A stretch of 64,000 bases of DNA, taken from Flavobacterium sp. LC2016-01. GTDB lineage: Bacteria > Bacteroidota > Bacteroidia > Flavobacteriales > Flavobacteriaceae. Position 1 is the first letter of the stretch, and each line of letters opens with the position of its first letter. Positions 46,026-53,202 of the stretch are shown piece by piece. The position numbers and the translations under genes were made by a program. Where the stretch lies: assembly GCF_009711135.1 (NCBI RefSeq), contig NZ_WMIC01000004.1, forward strand, positions 124,001-188,000. The letters run 5' to 3'. The notes under the pieces are model-generated. The model saw nothing but the letters and a program-made list of their open reading frames with translations. It did no database searches and was not told the DNA's origin.

Positions 46026-46328
46026 ATGGAAAAGTTAAAGCCTTTATCGGATTTTTTCACTGCAATAGAGAATGATTACCGGATTAGTCCAATGCATATT
46101 GCCATTTATGCATCTTTATTGCAGTTTAGATCCAGTAAAGGCTTTATTAATCCAATTTTTGTATTTAGTTCGGAGATTATTGTTATCGCAAAAGTTTCCT
46201 CTGCAAATACCTATCATAAATGTGTCCAGGAACTTCATCAATATGGATACATAAAATATCGACCATCTTTTAAGAAAAATCGCGGGAGTGAGGTTTATTT
46301 TTTGTTTTCAGCTGATACGGATATCTGA
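46026..46328 (+). CDS. Winged-helix-like small regulator (first of a pair)
   Basis: 100 residues. ISPMHIAIYASLLQF is followed by an HTH-like core (SSEIIVIAKVSSANTYHKCV) and a wing-like end (ELHQYGYIKYRPSF). The gene at 46627 has the same layout (LNVYHLSILAAILGL ... PTYHKYFKQLQDLGYIKYSPSY), so the two are paralogues on either side of an excisionase-like gene. A role in excision or transfer control is likely from position. Confidence 0.65.
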   Translation: MEKLKPLSDFFTAIENDYRISPMHIAIYASLLQFRSSKGFINPIFVFSSEIIVIAKVSSANTYHKCVQELHQYGYIKYRPSFKKNRGSEVYFLFSADTDI

Positions 46329-46364
46329 AGGTTCTTCAATTAATAACTTTTATATAATTACAGA

Positions 46365-46649
46365 ATGAATGAATTTGTGACCAAGGAAGATCTAAGACAA
46401 TTTGGTCTTCTTCTACTAGATAAAATACAGGCTGTATTTCAAGATAAGAATTCTGCACAGAAAGATTCTTTAGAACCTGGGTGGCTTAAAAGCAAGGCTG
46501 TTAGAAAACTGCTTGATATTTCTGCAGGCTCGGTGCAAAATCTACGAACAAGCCAAAAAGTACGTTTCAAGAAAGTACTTGGCTCTTACTACTATAATAA
46601 AGAAGATCTTCAAAAACTATTTGACGATGAAACAAAACAAAAGACTTAA
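46365..46649 (+). CDS. xis: Putative excisionase (HTH_17-type DNA-binding protein)
   Basis: 94 residues. EPGWLKSKAVRKLLDISAGS then VQNLRTSQKVRFKKVLGSYY and YNKEDLQKLF is the MerR-like/HTH_17 layout typical of small excisionases in Bacteroidetes elements. It overlaps the next gene by 23 bases and stands 339 bases from the recombinase stop, on the opposite strand. With the integrase it would direct excision. The gene symbol is by role and not by homology to a named gene. Confidence 0.65.
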   Translation: MNEFVTKEDLRQFGLLLLDKIQAVFQDKNSAQKDSLEPGWLKSKAVRKLLDISAGSVQNLRTSQKVRFKKVLGSYYYNKEDLQKLFDDETKQKT

Positions 46650-46947
46650 AGTTGGGCAGATAATGGACTACCTGTCATCGTACGTCGAGGATCCCCAGCT
46701 AAATGTCTATCATCTATCAATTTTGGCCGCTATACTGGGATTAGGATACAGGCAGGGGCAGAGGAGGAGGATACAAGTCAGCCGAAGTAAAATAATGGAA
46801 TTATCGCATGTCAATACACTGCCGACCTATCATAAATATTTTAAACAGCTTCAGGATTTAGGATACATTAAGTACAGTCCGTCTTATCATCCCGGCTATA
46901 AAAGCGAAGTAAAACTATGCAAAAAGAGGTTATCTCAAGATATTTGA
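46627..46947 (+). CDS. Winged-helix-like small regulator (second of a pair)
   Basis: 106 residues from ATG 46627 (the longer reading to 46513 lies in the excisionase gene). VYHLSILAAILGLGYRQGQRR, then MELSHVNTLPTYHKYFKQLQ and LGYIKYSPSY mirror the gene at 46026. The stop codon lies inside a terminator hairpin (46921-46961). Paralogue and neighbour of the excisionase; likely a regulator of excision. Confidence 0.65.
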   Translation: MKQNKRLKVGQIMDYLSSYVEDPQLNVYHLSILAAILGLGYRQGQRRRIQVSRSKIMELSHVNTLPTYHKYFKQLQDLGYIKYSPSYHPGYKSEVKLCKKRLSQDI

Positions 46948-46961
46948 GATAACCTCTTTTT
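46921..46961. terminator. Bidirectional terminator between the tra operon and int
   Basis: 18-bp perfect stem (46921-46938 with 46944-46961) with a 5-base loop; A-run on the left and T-run on the right, so it can stop both the rightward operon and the leftward recombinase gene coming from 46988. It overlaps the stop codon at 46945-46947. Confidence 0.88.
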
Positions 46962-46987
46962 AATTTAAATATTTTTGAAATTATTTA

Positions 46988-48295
46988 TCAAGAAGAAATG
47001 TTGTATTTCTTTTTAATAGCCTGGATTTCTTTTTCCAGTCTGCTGAGAACTGCTAAGTCCGGTTTAGACATTTTGGGTTCAGTTTTGTTCAGTTTTTTAT
47101 TCAGAATTGACATTTCTCGTCCAATTGTTGCCTGCTCTGTTATGGCATATGCTTCAGTCTGCTTTACCGAAGCATGACCCAGCAGTTCTTTAACTACATT
47201 TATAGGAACGTTATTGTTGAGTGTGACGGTACTGCCAAATGTGCGACGAGCTATGTGAGTGTTTAATGTAAAAGGAAACCCACACAAGACTGCCACCTCT
47301 TTCAGGTACTCATTCATTTTTTGGTTGGAAGAAACAGGCAGGACAGTCCCTCGCTGAATACACAGTGGATGTTCCTTGTATTTTTCAATTATTTTAAGTG
47401 CCTGAGGCAGGAGCGGGACATTTGTTGTAGAATTGGTTTTTTGTCTTTCAGACATAATCCAAAGATTCCCATCAATTCCTTCTTTGATATCGGTTCTCTT
47501 CAATTGATATGCATCAATGTAAGCCAGTCCAGTGTAACATTGAAATACGAATACATCTCTGACTACATCAAGCCTGTCAGTGGTAAAATAATGTCTCTCC
47601 AGTTCATATAGTTCTTGGGTAGTAAGAGGCTTTTTTACCATCTTAGTTTTTCGTCCCTTGAAGTTTTTAAAAGGATCTTTACTGATAATTTCCTTATCAA
47701 TTGCACGAATTACAATCTTTTTAAAATTTGCAATGTATTTTAGGGTAGTATTATTACTGCAGTCACGGACTGTTCTGAGATAAAATTCAAAGTCTTTTAC
47801 AAACTCTAAATTTAGATCTGTAAATTCTATGTCATCAGTTTTAAACTTCAATTGAATAAAAGCTGTTAAATGATTTTTAGTAATTGTAAAACGGTCTAAT
47901 GTTCCTTTTGCATATCCTCTTCCGAGAAGAGCCTTCATTTCATCATTATGCTTTTCAAATTCTTCCAGCACTTTAATTCGTGGCGAACTGTTGCCTAAAA
48001 CCTGATCCATTACTTTTTGAGCGGTAATTAATTTACCGCTGTACATCATAGTGGTTTTAATTTCGTTGATTTTTAAAACTAGGGAGTCCAGGAAAAAGTT
48101 AATTGATTTTGCATCTTCTTTTGTGCCGACTGCTCTTTCACTCTTTTTGTCCCACCGAGTCATATCCCATTTGCGTTTGGTGGATGCTTCTTTTGGAATT
48201 CCATCTACTGTGATTCTAAAATAGACAGTTCTAATTTTACTTTCATTGCGGGGTATTTTCAAAAAGAAAACCAACCCAAAACTGCTTTCTAACAT
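46988..48295 (-). CDS. int: Tyrosine recombinase (integrase) of the ICE
   Basis: 435 residues. N-terminal arm and SAM-like core-binding domains (near 100-210) are followed by the catalytic domain: CYTGLAYIDAYQL near 250, ERQKTNSTTNVPL near 285 (the Lys of the beta hairpin), HIARRTFGSTV near 345 (H-x-x-R) and GHASVKQTEAYA near 370-380 (His and the Tyr nucleophile). The first catalytic Arg (usually TGLR) is replaced by Ala, as in IntDOT-type enzymes, which keep activity. The gene starts near the tRNA-Tyr and reads away from it. A typical coiled tail (about 400-435) ends the protein. Confidence 0.92.
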   Translation of the reverse strand: MLESSFGLVFFLKIPRNESKIRTVYFRITVDGIPKEASTKRKWDMTRWDKKSERAVGTKEDAKSINFFLDSLVLKINEIKTTMMYSGKLITAQKVMDQVLGNSSPRIKVLEEFEKHNDEMKALLGRGYAKGTLDRFTITKNHLTAFIQLKFKTDDIEFTDLNLEFVKDFEFYLRTVRDCSNNTTLKYIANFKKIVIRAIDKEIISKDPFKNFKGRKTKMVKKPLTTQELYELERHYFTTDRLDVVRDVFVFQCYTGLAYIDAYQLKRTDIKEGIDGNLWIMSERQKTNSTTNVPLLPQALKIIEKYKEHPLCIQRGTVLPVSSNQKMNEYLKEVAVLCGFPFTLNTHIARRTFGSTVTLNNNVPINVVKELLGHASVKQTEAYAITEQATIGREMSILNKKLNKTEPKMSKPDLAVLSRLEKEIQAIKKKYNISS

Positions 48296-48348
48296 AATTC
48301 AACTTTTTAGATTAATAAATGTAGAATTATAGCGTCAAAAAAACAAGT

Positions 48349-48441
48349 CGTTAACCTCGTTAACCTCTGTGTTTACAGGTGTTTAGGTCTAATTTTGTGG
48401 CACATTTTGCTGAAACTCAAATGTGCCACGATTGTGCCACA
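48349..48441. repeat. Repeat cluster near the right end, candidate arm sites
   Basis: CGTTAACCT occurs twice in tandem (48349-48357, 48358-48366). GTGGCACATTT (48397-48407) and AAATGTGCCAC (48419-48429) are an exact 11-bp inverted repeat around an 11-base loop, and TGTGCCACA recurs at 48433-48441. Such arrays beside an integrase gene are typical of arm-type recombinase or Xis binding. They also lie close to the attachment region. Confidence 0.55.
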
Positions 48442-48488
48442 GAAATTTTGAGCGTTTTTAAAAAAAATGAAAAGCAGTAAAAAAGAAA

Positions 48489-48520
48489 AAAGCCTGCGAA
48501 TCTTACGATTTGCAGGCTTT
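48489..48520 (-). terminator. Terminator downstream of tRNA-Tyr
   Basis: 13-bp stem with one G-U pair (48489-48501 with 48508-48520), loop CTTACG. Read on the minus strand it is followed by TTTCTTTTT, 68 bases after the tRNA 3' end. Confidence 0.75.
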
Positions 48521-48587
48521 ACCACGTTTTTTGAGGGTTTTTGAAAAGATTGAAAAACTTTCGTTTTGGCTTCTTTTACCCTTTCTG

Positions 48588-48668
48588 TGGGGAGAGCAGG
48601 ATTCGAACCTGCGAAGTTCACACAGCAGATTTACAGTCTGCCCTCGTTGGCCGCTTGAGTATCTCCCC
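48588..48668 (-). tRNA. tRNA-Tyr (anticodon GTA)
   Basis: 81 bases. On the minus strand the 5' end GGGGAGA pairs with TCTCCCC and is followed by the discriminator A. D-stem, an anticodon arm with loop CTGTAAA (anticodon bases 48634-48632), a long class II variable arm (as in Tyr) and a T-arm with GTTCGAATC are all visible. No CCA is encoded. Its 3' end faces the recombinase gene, and tRNA 3' ends are common attachment sites for such elements, so it is the likely integration target. Confidence 0.95.
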
Positions 48669-49106
48669 GATCTCAGCTTTGTTGCGCTTTGTTGTTCTAA
48701 GCGGTTGCAAATATAGGAACGTTTTTCGCATCTACAAACAAAAAATGAACTTAATTTTAAGTTATTTTAAAGTTATTTTTTAATTCATTGGAAGTGAATA
48801 AAATAAAAAACCTCCATTAGTGAGTTTTTTTAAATTTATTTCAAAAAGTAAGATTATTCTTTGTGTTGTTTTTGAGGTTTAGGTAATAAATTCAAGATTT
48901 ATAAAGCCGTTAAGCTTTGCTATTATTGATAAATTAAAATAAATATTGATGTAATGACATCATATTTGAAATTGCTTGACAAATGGTTTATTCGAAAATT
49001 TTAAATACTAAAACATCTTAAGTGATTTGCAACGGTTTCTTTTGAGAATGTTTTAGTTCTTTTAGCAGCTACTCTTTTCCGAATTATATCTATTGTTAAA
49101 GCAAAA
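48669..49106. other. Gene-free region before the thioredoxin pseudogene
   Basis: About 440 bases, very AT-rich. A weak hairpin AAAACCTC/GAGTTTTTT at about 48808-48832 might be a terminator remnant. I see no ORF of significance. Confidence 0.5.
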
Positions 49107-49131
49107 AAAAATCTCCACTAGGGAGATTTTT
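49107..49131 (-). terminator. Terminator after the thioredoxin-like gene
   Basis: Stem AAAATCTCC/GGGAGATTTT around ACTA. Read on the minus strand it is followed by a T-run. Confidence 0.75.
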
Positions 49132-49150
49132 TTATTCTGAATACTTAGTA

Positions 49151-50317
49151 TTACTTAGCTAAAAGCTCTAATATTTTTGCTTTCAATTCTGGACCTCTTA
49201 AGTCCTGTGCAACTACTTTTCCTGATGCATCAAGAATAAAAGTCGCAGGAATAGATTCAACATTATATTGTCTTGCAATTGGTTCATCCCAGAATTTCAG
49301 GTTTGAAACGTGTGTCCAGGTTAAACCATCTTTTGCGATAGCTTCAGTCCACTTGCTTTTTTCTTTATCTAAAGAAACACCTATAATGTTTAGCCCTTTT
49401 GAATGTAATTCTTTATATATAGCTACAACATTCGGGTTTTCTTTTCGACATGGTCCGCACCATGAAGCCCAAAAATCAACGATAGTTACTTTTCCTAAAC
49501 TTTCTTTAAGCGAAACTACTTTTCCTTCTGGATTTGGAGCTGAAAAATCTGCTCTTCATTTAGCGCTGCCAACAGGAGGAGCTGATGCACCTACAGCAGG
49601 CAATTTTGCTTGACCAATTTTTGTTTTAGCTGCTTTTGCAGGAGTAGTGTTTTTTACAGACTCATCTAAAGAGTTGTAAATGCTTTCTACTTTTTTAGCA
49701 TCTGCAGTTGGATCTTCAGACATTCCTTTTACAATTAATGCAGAAATGAATGATTTTGGGTGAGATTCAGCATAAGTTACATATTTCTTTTTTGTATCTG
49801 CCTGAACTTCTGTTTGGATCTCCATATATTGTTTCATCAAGCCATTGATAGTTGCTGTATCTTGAGCTTGTTGAGCTTGTTGCATTTTTGCAGTATTGTT
49901 TTTCTGAAAATCCATTAACTTCTTTTGAGTTTTGTTAAGATCTTCTTGGAATTTTACAAACTCTTCGTTGTTGTAAGTTCCACTAATTTTTGATTTATGA
50001 ATACTGTCTTTGTCGATAGTGATTGCAATTTCTCCTGTTTCTAAGATGAATGGAATTGGAGCATTAGCATCTTGAAGAATTAAAGTATGAAAAGCTGGTT
50101 CAGCTACTTTTCCTTTTATTTCAAATTTTCCGTTTTCAACTTTTACTGTATCAAGGGCAACAGTCATATTTGTTACTGGATCTGAACCTTGAAGAATGAT
50201 TGTTTTTCCATTTGCAATTCCAGTTGCAGTTCCTGTAATTAGATACTCTCCGTCTTTAACTTTGCTGCATGAAATGATAGCTACAGAAGCTGTAAGTAAA
50301 AAAAATATTTTTTTCAT
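49151..50317 (-). pseudogene. TlpA-like thioredoxin lipoprotein gene with an in-frame TGA
   Basis: The first 253 codons (50317 to 49556) encode a lipoprotein signal (FFLLTASVAIISCSKVKDG) and a DUF4369-type domain (GTATGIANGKTIILQGSDP), then stop at TGA 49558-49556. Reading on in the same frame to TAA 49153-49151 gives a thioredoxin domain with FSAPNPEGK, WASWCGPCRKENP and IPATFILDASGK, the usual C-terminal half of this protein family. The codons AAA TGA AGA GCA lie where a Pro-type linker (such as SAPD) is expected, so a small local change probably made the stop. It is a disrupted gene, or less likely a readthrough. The DUF4369 half alone would lack redox activity. Confidence 0.8.
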
Positions 50318-50350
50318 TATAAATATTAATTAGTTAATTGATTTGTGCAA

Positions 50351-50379
50351 CAAAAGTATTTAAAAATATAGAACATCAA
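50351..50379 (-). promoter_or_regulatory. Promoter of the DUF4369-thioredoxin gene
   Basis: On the minus strand: TTG (50379-50377), an 18-base spacer, then TACTTTTG (50358-50351), matching the Bacteroidetes TTG-N17-23-TAnnTTTG form. It is about 33 bases before the start codon. Confidence 0.6.
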
Positions 50380-50520
50380 GAATTTTGTAACCTAAAATTT
50401 TGTTATAGTTTTTCATGCTCTAAAGTGCCTAAAATCAAGTGATTTGCTTGTTTTATATGATTTAAAACTATTAATTGTGTTTTTATTTTGAATGAAAACA
50501 AACAATTTAGCATTTTTTAG

Positions 50521-50553
50521 GCATAAAAAAAGCACTCTGTAATAAGAGTGCTT
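50521..50553 (-). terminator. Terminator after the J-domain/KTSC gene
   Basis: Stem AAGCACTCT/AGAGTGCTT (50530-50538 with 50545-50553), 6-base loop. Read on the minus strand it is followed by TTTTTT. Confidence 0.82.
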
Positions 50554-50577
50554 CTATGTATGTTTTTGCTTTAAAAA

Positions 50578-51018
50578 CTATTCTTGGTTTGTTTTTTTTC
50601 TCCAAGTAAAAGAGTTCAAAATATGTCTTTTTGCAAATCTTCCTGGTGAATCAGCGTTTACCATTTTTACGTAAGTTGCTTTAGGAACACTGATGTATTC
50701 GTAAACACTTCCATTAGAAAAATCAATAATCAAACGGCCTTCTACAAATTTATAATCTGTAATCGTGCAAGTTGAAATTGTTTCAGTGTATTCAGGTAAA
50801 TTAAGTTTGATAGTATCCGGGTGAATGCTTACTAAAAAGTGGTAAGCTTCAATGATTGTTTTACTTTTTTCTTCTGCATCTTTTAAACCAGCGTCATCAC
50901 CTACAAATTTATCAGGATGAGATTCTTTCATCGCGTTGCGATAAACTGTTTTTAAATCTTTTAGCTCTGCAGTTTTTTCTACGTTTAGTAACTTGCGGTA
51001 TTCAACTATTTTTTTCAT
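50578..51018 (-). CDS. J-domain/KTSC-domain protein
   Basis: 146 residues. The first half is a DnaJ-type domain (YRKLLNVEKTAELKDLKTVY, then KESHPDKF with the HPD motif near 35-38). The second half is a KTSC-like beta domain (LIIDFSNGSVYEYISVPKATY near 95-115). It lies alone between two terminator-like structures, with its own promoter at 51089-51096. The substrate is unknown; it probably works with DnaK-type chaperones. Confidence 0.82.
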   Translation of the reverse strand: MKKIVEYRKLLNVEKTAELKDLKTVYRNAMKESHPDKFVGDDAGLKDAEEKSKTIIEAYHFLVSIHPDTIKLNLPEYTETISTCTITDYKFVEGRLIIDFSNGSVYEYISVPKATYVKMVNADSPGRFAKRHILNSFTWRKKTNQE

Positions 51019-51088
51019 AAATAAAAGGTAACTACTTGTCTATTAGTTTGAAATCGATATTAATTAGTTCAAATCGACAAATTTTTTG

Positions 51089-51096
51089 CAAAGGTA
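51089..51096 (-). promoter_or_regulatory. -7 element for the J-domain/KTSC gene
   Basis: TACCTTTG on the minus strand fits TAnnTTTG, followed by the CA commonly seen in Flavobacterium. It lies about 70 bases before the start codon. Confidence 0.55.
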
Positions 51097-51186
51097 CACT
51101 TTTTTTTAACTTTTCTGTTTTCATGGAAAAAATATTCATGAAAGTTGGTTTATTAAAACGTTAACTGGATAGTTCGATGTTTTTTT

Positions 51187-51348
51187 AACGCAAAGAATGC
51201 TAAGGTTTACGTGAAGAACGCAAAGATTTTTTCATTGAAGTGTCATTAAAATGAAAAGTTCGCAAAGTTTTATCAATACAAAACTTTGCGAACTTAATAT
51301 TCTCAATGTATAACACGCAGTAAAAATAACCTTAGTGTTCTTTGCGTT
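51187..51348. repeat. Nested inverted repeat in intergenic DNA
   Basis: Outer arms 51187-51207 and 51328-51348 are inverted repeats with 2 mismatches in 21 (they contain ACGCAAAGAA / TTCTTTGCGT). Inside them 51256-51271 and 51280-51295 are a perfect 16-bp inverted repeat. Similar 'AACGCAAAG' repeats are scattered through flavobacterial intergenic regions, so this is probably a genome-wide repeat family. Confidence 0.75.
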
Positions 51349-51387
51349 AAAAAAATATACGTTTTAACAAAACCTGAAACAAAAAAA

Positions 51388-51633
51388 TTATTCCGGCTTA
51401 TGATTGGCCTTATCGAAGTTCTTAGATTTCTTAGGGTATTTATCGTAGCTGATATCACTTGGGTTTTCGATTACAGATTTAATAGTAACCCAGTCTCCAA
51501 TATTAAAATTAGTATGTGCGATCTTATAATCTAAAAGGTATTCACCGCAGAAATAATTATTGTTTTCATCTTTTTCGATAATGCCAGTGTAAACTCCTTT
51601 TTGCGGCATTTTTTCATGTGAATCTTTAGACAT
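51388..51633 (-). CDS. Small conserved-looking protein, unknown
   Basis: 81 residues. MPQKGVYTGIIEKDENNNYF and YLLDYKIAHTNFNIGDWVTI suggest a small beta domain; the tail is charged. No family recognised. It has a likely -7 box at 51660-51667 (TAACTTTG on the minus strand). Confidence 0.65.
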   Translation of the reverse strand: MSKDSHEKMPQKGVYTGIIEKDENNNYFCGEYLLDYKIAHTNFNIGDWVTIKSVIENPSDISYDKYPKKSKNFDKANHKPE

Positions 51634-51659
51634 CGTTTTTTATTTTAAAATTGAAGATG

Positions 51660-51667
51660 CAAAGTTA
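51660..51667 (-). promoter_or_regulatory. -7 element for the 81-residue gene
   Basis: TAACTTTG on the minus strand, 26 bases before the start codon, fits TAnnTTTG and is followed by CA. Confidence 0.55.
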
Positions 51668-51719
51668 ATCAATTTAGGTTTGTTTTAGGGAGTTCGTGAC
51701 AATCTGAGTATATTTGCAT

Positions 51720-52262
51720 ATGCAGAAAAAATTTAAGCCACATCCAAATTCGTTTAAAAATACGTTTTGTGTTTTTCACGAAGTGCTTCCAGACAAAATT
51801 GAAGGTTTAAAAAAACAATTTGAAAGCAAAGCCGGAAGTACTTATTTTTATACTGAAGAGGGAATGTATCGTGTTTCTAATCATTGGGGAAGATTAGCCA
51901 ACAGCAAATGGCGTCTGATTGCCCGAGAACCTGAAACCGAATCGAAGACAAAAATTGGTTTTGCAAAATGGAATGAATTTTATCCAGATAATGCCGAGGA
52001 AAAGCTGTATTATATAGAAGCTGATTTCGATAAAAATCTCGCTAATTATCAGCATAAAAACAATCCGGAGTTTGATGGAAAAGCAGTTTTAAGAACAAGT
52101 TTTGAAACCGCAAAAAGACTAAAACAAATACGGAATCTGCAGCAATTGACTTCATGGGCAAAATATTTTGATTATGATGATATAGCTGATTTGCGAAAAC
52201 AGCTTATCACCGAATTGATTTTTACCGAAAAAACATTAGAAGAAATTAAAAGAGAAATATAA
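51720..52262 (+). CDS. Conserved protein of unknown function
   Basis: 180 residues from ATG 51720. KTNTFCVFHEV-like start (KNTFCVFHEVLPDKIEGLKK), YRVSNHWGRLANSKWRLI near 60-80, KIGFAKWNEFYPDN near 90. Soluble, no signal. I do not recognise a named family, but the motif spacing suggests a conserved flavobacterial protein. A TATATTTG box at 51709-51716 ends three bases before the start codon, so transcription from it would give a very short leader or none. It is followed with one base of overlap by a small basic gene. Confidence 0.65.
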   Translation: MQKKFKPHPNSFKNTFCVFHEVLPDKIEGLKKQFESKAGSTYFYTEEGMYRVSNHWGRLANSKWRLIAREPETESKTKIGFAKWNEFYPDNAEEKLYYIEADFDKNLANYQHKNNPEFDGKAVLRTSFETAKRLKQIRNLQQLTSWAKYFDYDDIADLRKQLITELIFTEKTLEEIKREI

Positions 52263-52411
52263 TGGGACGCAATAACGAAAGGAACATCAAAAAGCACAAT
52301 GACAAATTGCACAAAGCCCAAAACAAAAAGAAACAGGCTGAAGTAGCAAGAAAAGAAAAGCTGAAAGAAATTGTAAAGAAGTTCAACGAAGACAAAAAAG
52401 AAGAAAAATAA
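52262..52411 (+). CDS. Small basic protein, 49 residues
   Basis: MGRNNERNIKKHNDKLHKAQ and a Lys/Glu-rich tail. Its ATG overlaps the previous stop in the TAATG arrangement, indicating coupled translation. Very charged and probably one long helix. Role unknown; it could bind nucleic acid. Confidence 0.65.
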   Translation: MGRNNERNIKKHNDKLHKAQNKKKQAEVARKEKLKEIVKKFNEDKKEEK

Positions 52412-52416
52412 ATATA

Positions 52417-52475
52417 GTTTCAAGTTTCATGTTGAACGTTTCAAGTTGTTGGAACGAAAACCTGAAACTTGAAAC
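52417..52475. repeat. Inverted repeat GTTTCAAGTTT ... AAACTTGAAAC
   Basis: Exact 11-bp inverted repeat (52417-52427 and 52465-52475) with more partial copies of 'TTTCAAG/CTTGAAA' between. It resembles intergenic flavobacterial repeats and may act as a terminator for the two genes before it. Confidence 0.6.
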
Positions 52476-52491
52476 CTGAAACAAAATAACA

Positions 52492-52728
52492 ATGAATACA
52501 AAATTTGAAACTTTAAAAGCAAACGTTCAGGAAATTATTGATTTGATTGCTGCAAAAAACGAGAGAGAAGCTAATAATAAATTGCTTGAAGTAAGCGATG
52601 AATTAGACGAAATGCTGGATCATGCTGAAGAAGATGAAGAACTTAGAGAAATCAGCAGATATCAGGTTTTGCTGAATCAGCTGCATGTAAAAATTAACGG
52701 AGAAGAGCAGGTTGATGGCGACGCATAA
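52492..52728 (+). CDS. Small acidic helical protein
   Basis: 78 residues, very rich in Glu and Asp, two helices (TLKANVQEIIDLIAAKNERE and LDEMLDHAEEDEELREISRY). No family recognised. Its end overlaps the next gene by 14 bases. Confidence 0.7.
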   Translation: MNTKFETLKANVQEIIDLIAAKNEREANNKLLEVSDELDEMLDHAEEDEELREISRYQVLLNQLHVKINGEEQVDGDA

Positions 52729-53095
52729 ATGTTTTTGCGATACAGGTTTACTGTTCGAAAACTGCTGTGGATTATATCTTCAGAAAAATCAAAAAGCACC
52801 AACCGCTTTGGCGTTAATGCGCTCCAGATATTCGGCTTATGCAACTCATAATGCCGATTATCTTTTAGAAACAACTTATATTTCAGAAAGAAAATATTAT
52901 TCGCAAGCTGAAATTTTAAAATGGGCAACGGCCAATAAATGGCAAAAATTAGAAATTCTGAGTTTTACTGAAAACACAGTAGAGTTTAAAGCTTATTTTT
53001 TAGATTCAAATCAAAAACCGCAGACACATTACGAATTTTCAACTTTTAAATTTGAAAATGGCGCATGGTTTTATGTCGACGGAAAGTTTGAATAA
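52715..53095 (+). CDS. YchJ-family protein
   Basis: 126 residues. The N-terminal zinc-like motif CFCDTGLLFENCCG (Cys pairs near 7-19) is followed by ALALMRSRYSAYATHNADYL and a cystatin/NTF2-like domain (WQKLEILSFTENTVEFKAYF), the UPF0225/YchJ layout. Start chosen at ATG 52715. Translationally coupled to the acidic gene before it. Confidence 0.88.
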   Translation: MATHKCFCDTGLLFENCCGLYLQKNQKAPTALALMRSRYSAYATHNADYLLETTYISERKYYSQAEILKWATANKWQKLEILSFTENTVEFKAYFLDSNQKPQTHYEFSTFKFENGAWFYVDGKFE

Positions 53096-53202
53096 TTGAC
53101 AAGAAATACCTTTCTTTTAGGAGGTTTTCTTGAAATACTTTAACTAAAAATTAATAAACGTTTCTTTTTCCGTAATTCTAAAAAAACGTAATTTTAAAAA
53201 TT

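Larger units (their letters stand above)
1..48480. mobile_element. Integrated conjugative element (partial, left end outside window)
   Basis: A Bacteroidetes-type conjugative element is recognised from relaxase and coupling protein genes (9987-13622), an ordered traE-to-traN block (35441-44860), a putative excisionase (46365) and a tyrosine recombinase (46988-48295) beside a tRNA-Tyr (48588-48668). Genes to the right of the tRNA are ordinary chromosomal genes. The right boundary must lie between the recombinase start and the tRNA; the exact base cannot be fixed without the other att copy, which is outside the window. Cargo blocks interrupt the conjugation genes at 0.66-9.9, 14-29 and 29.3-32.5 kb. 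No transposase gene or second integrase was seen. Confidence 0.85.

Noticed and set aside
48510..48783. Two plus-strand ORFs over the tRNA-Tyr
   Set aside because: They cross a clear tRNA gene and its terminator; the codons are not protein-like.
49541..49560. Selenocysteine at the in-frame TGA
   Set aside because: The family has no Cys or Sec at this linker position and I see no SECIS-like hairpin just downstream; a mutation is simpler.
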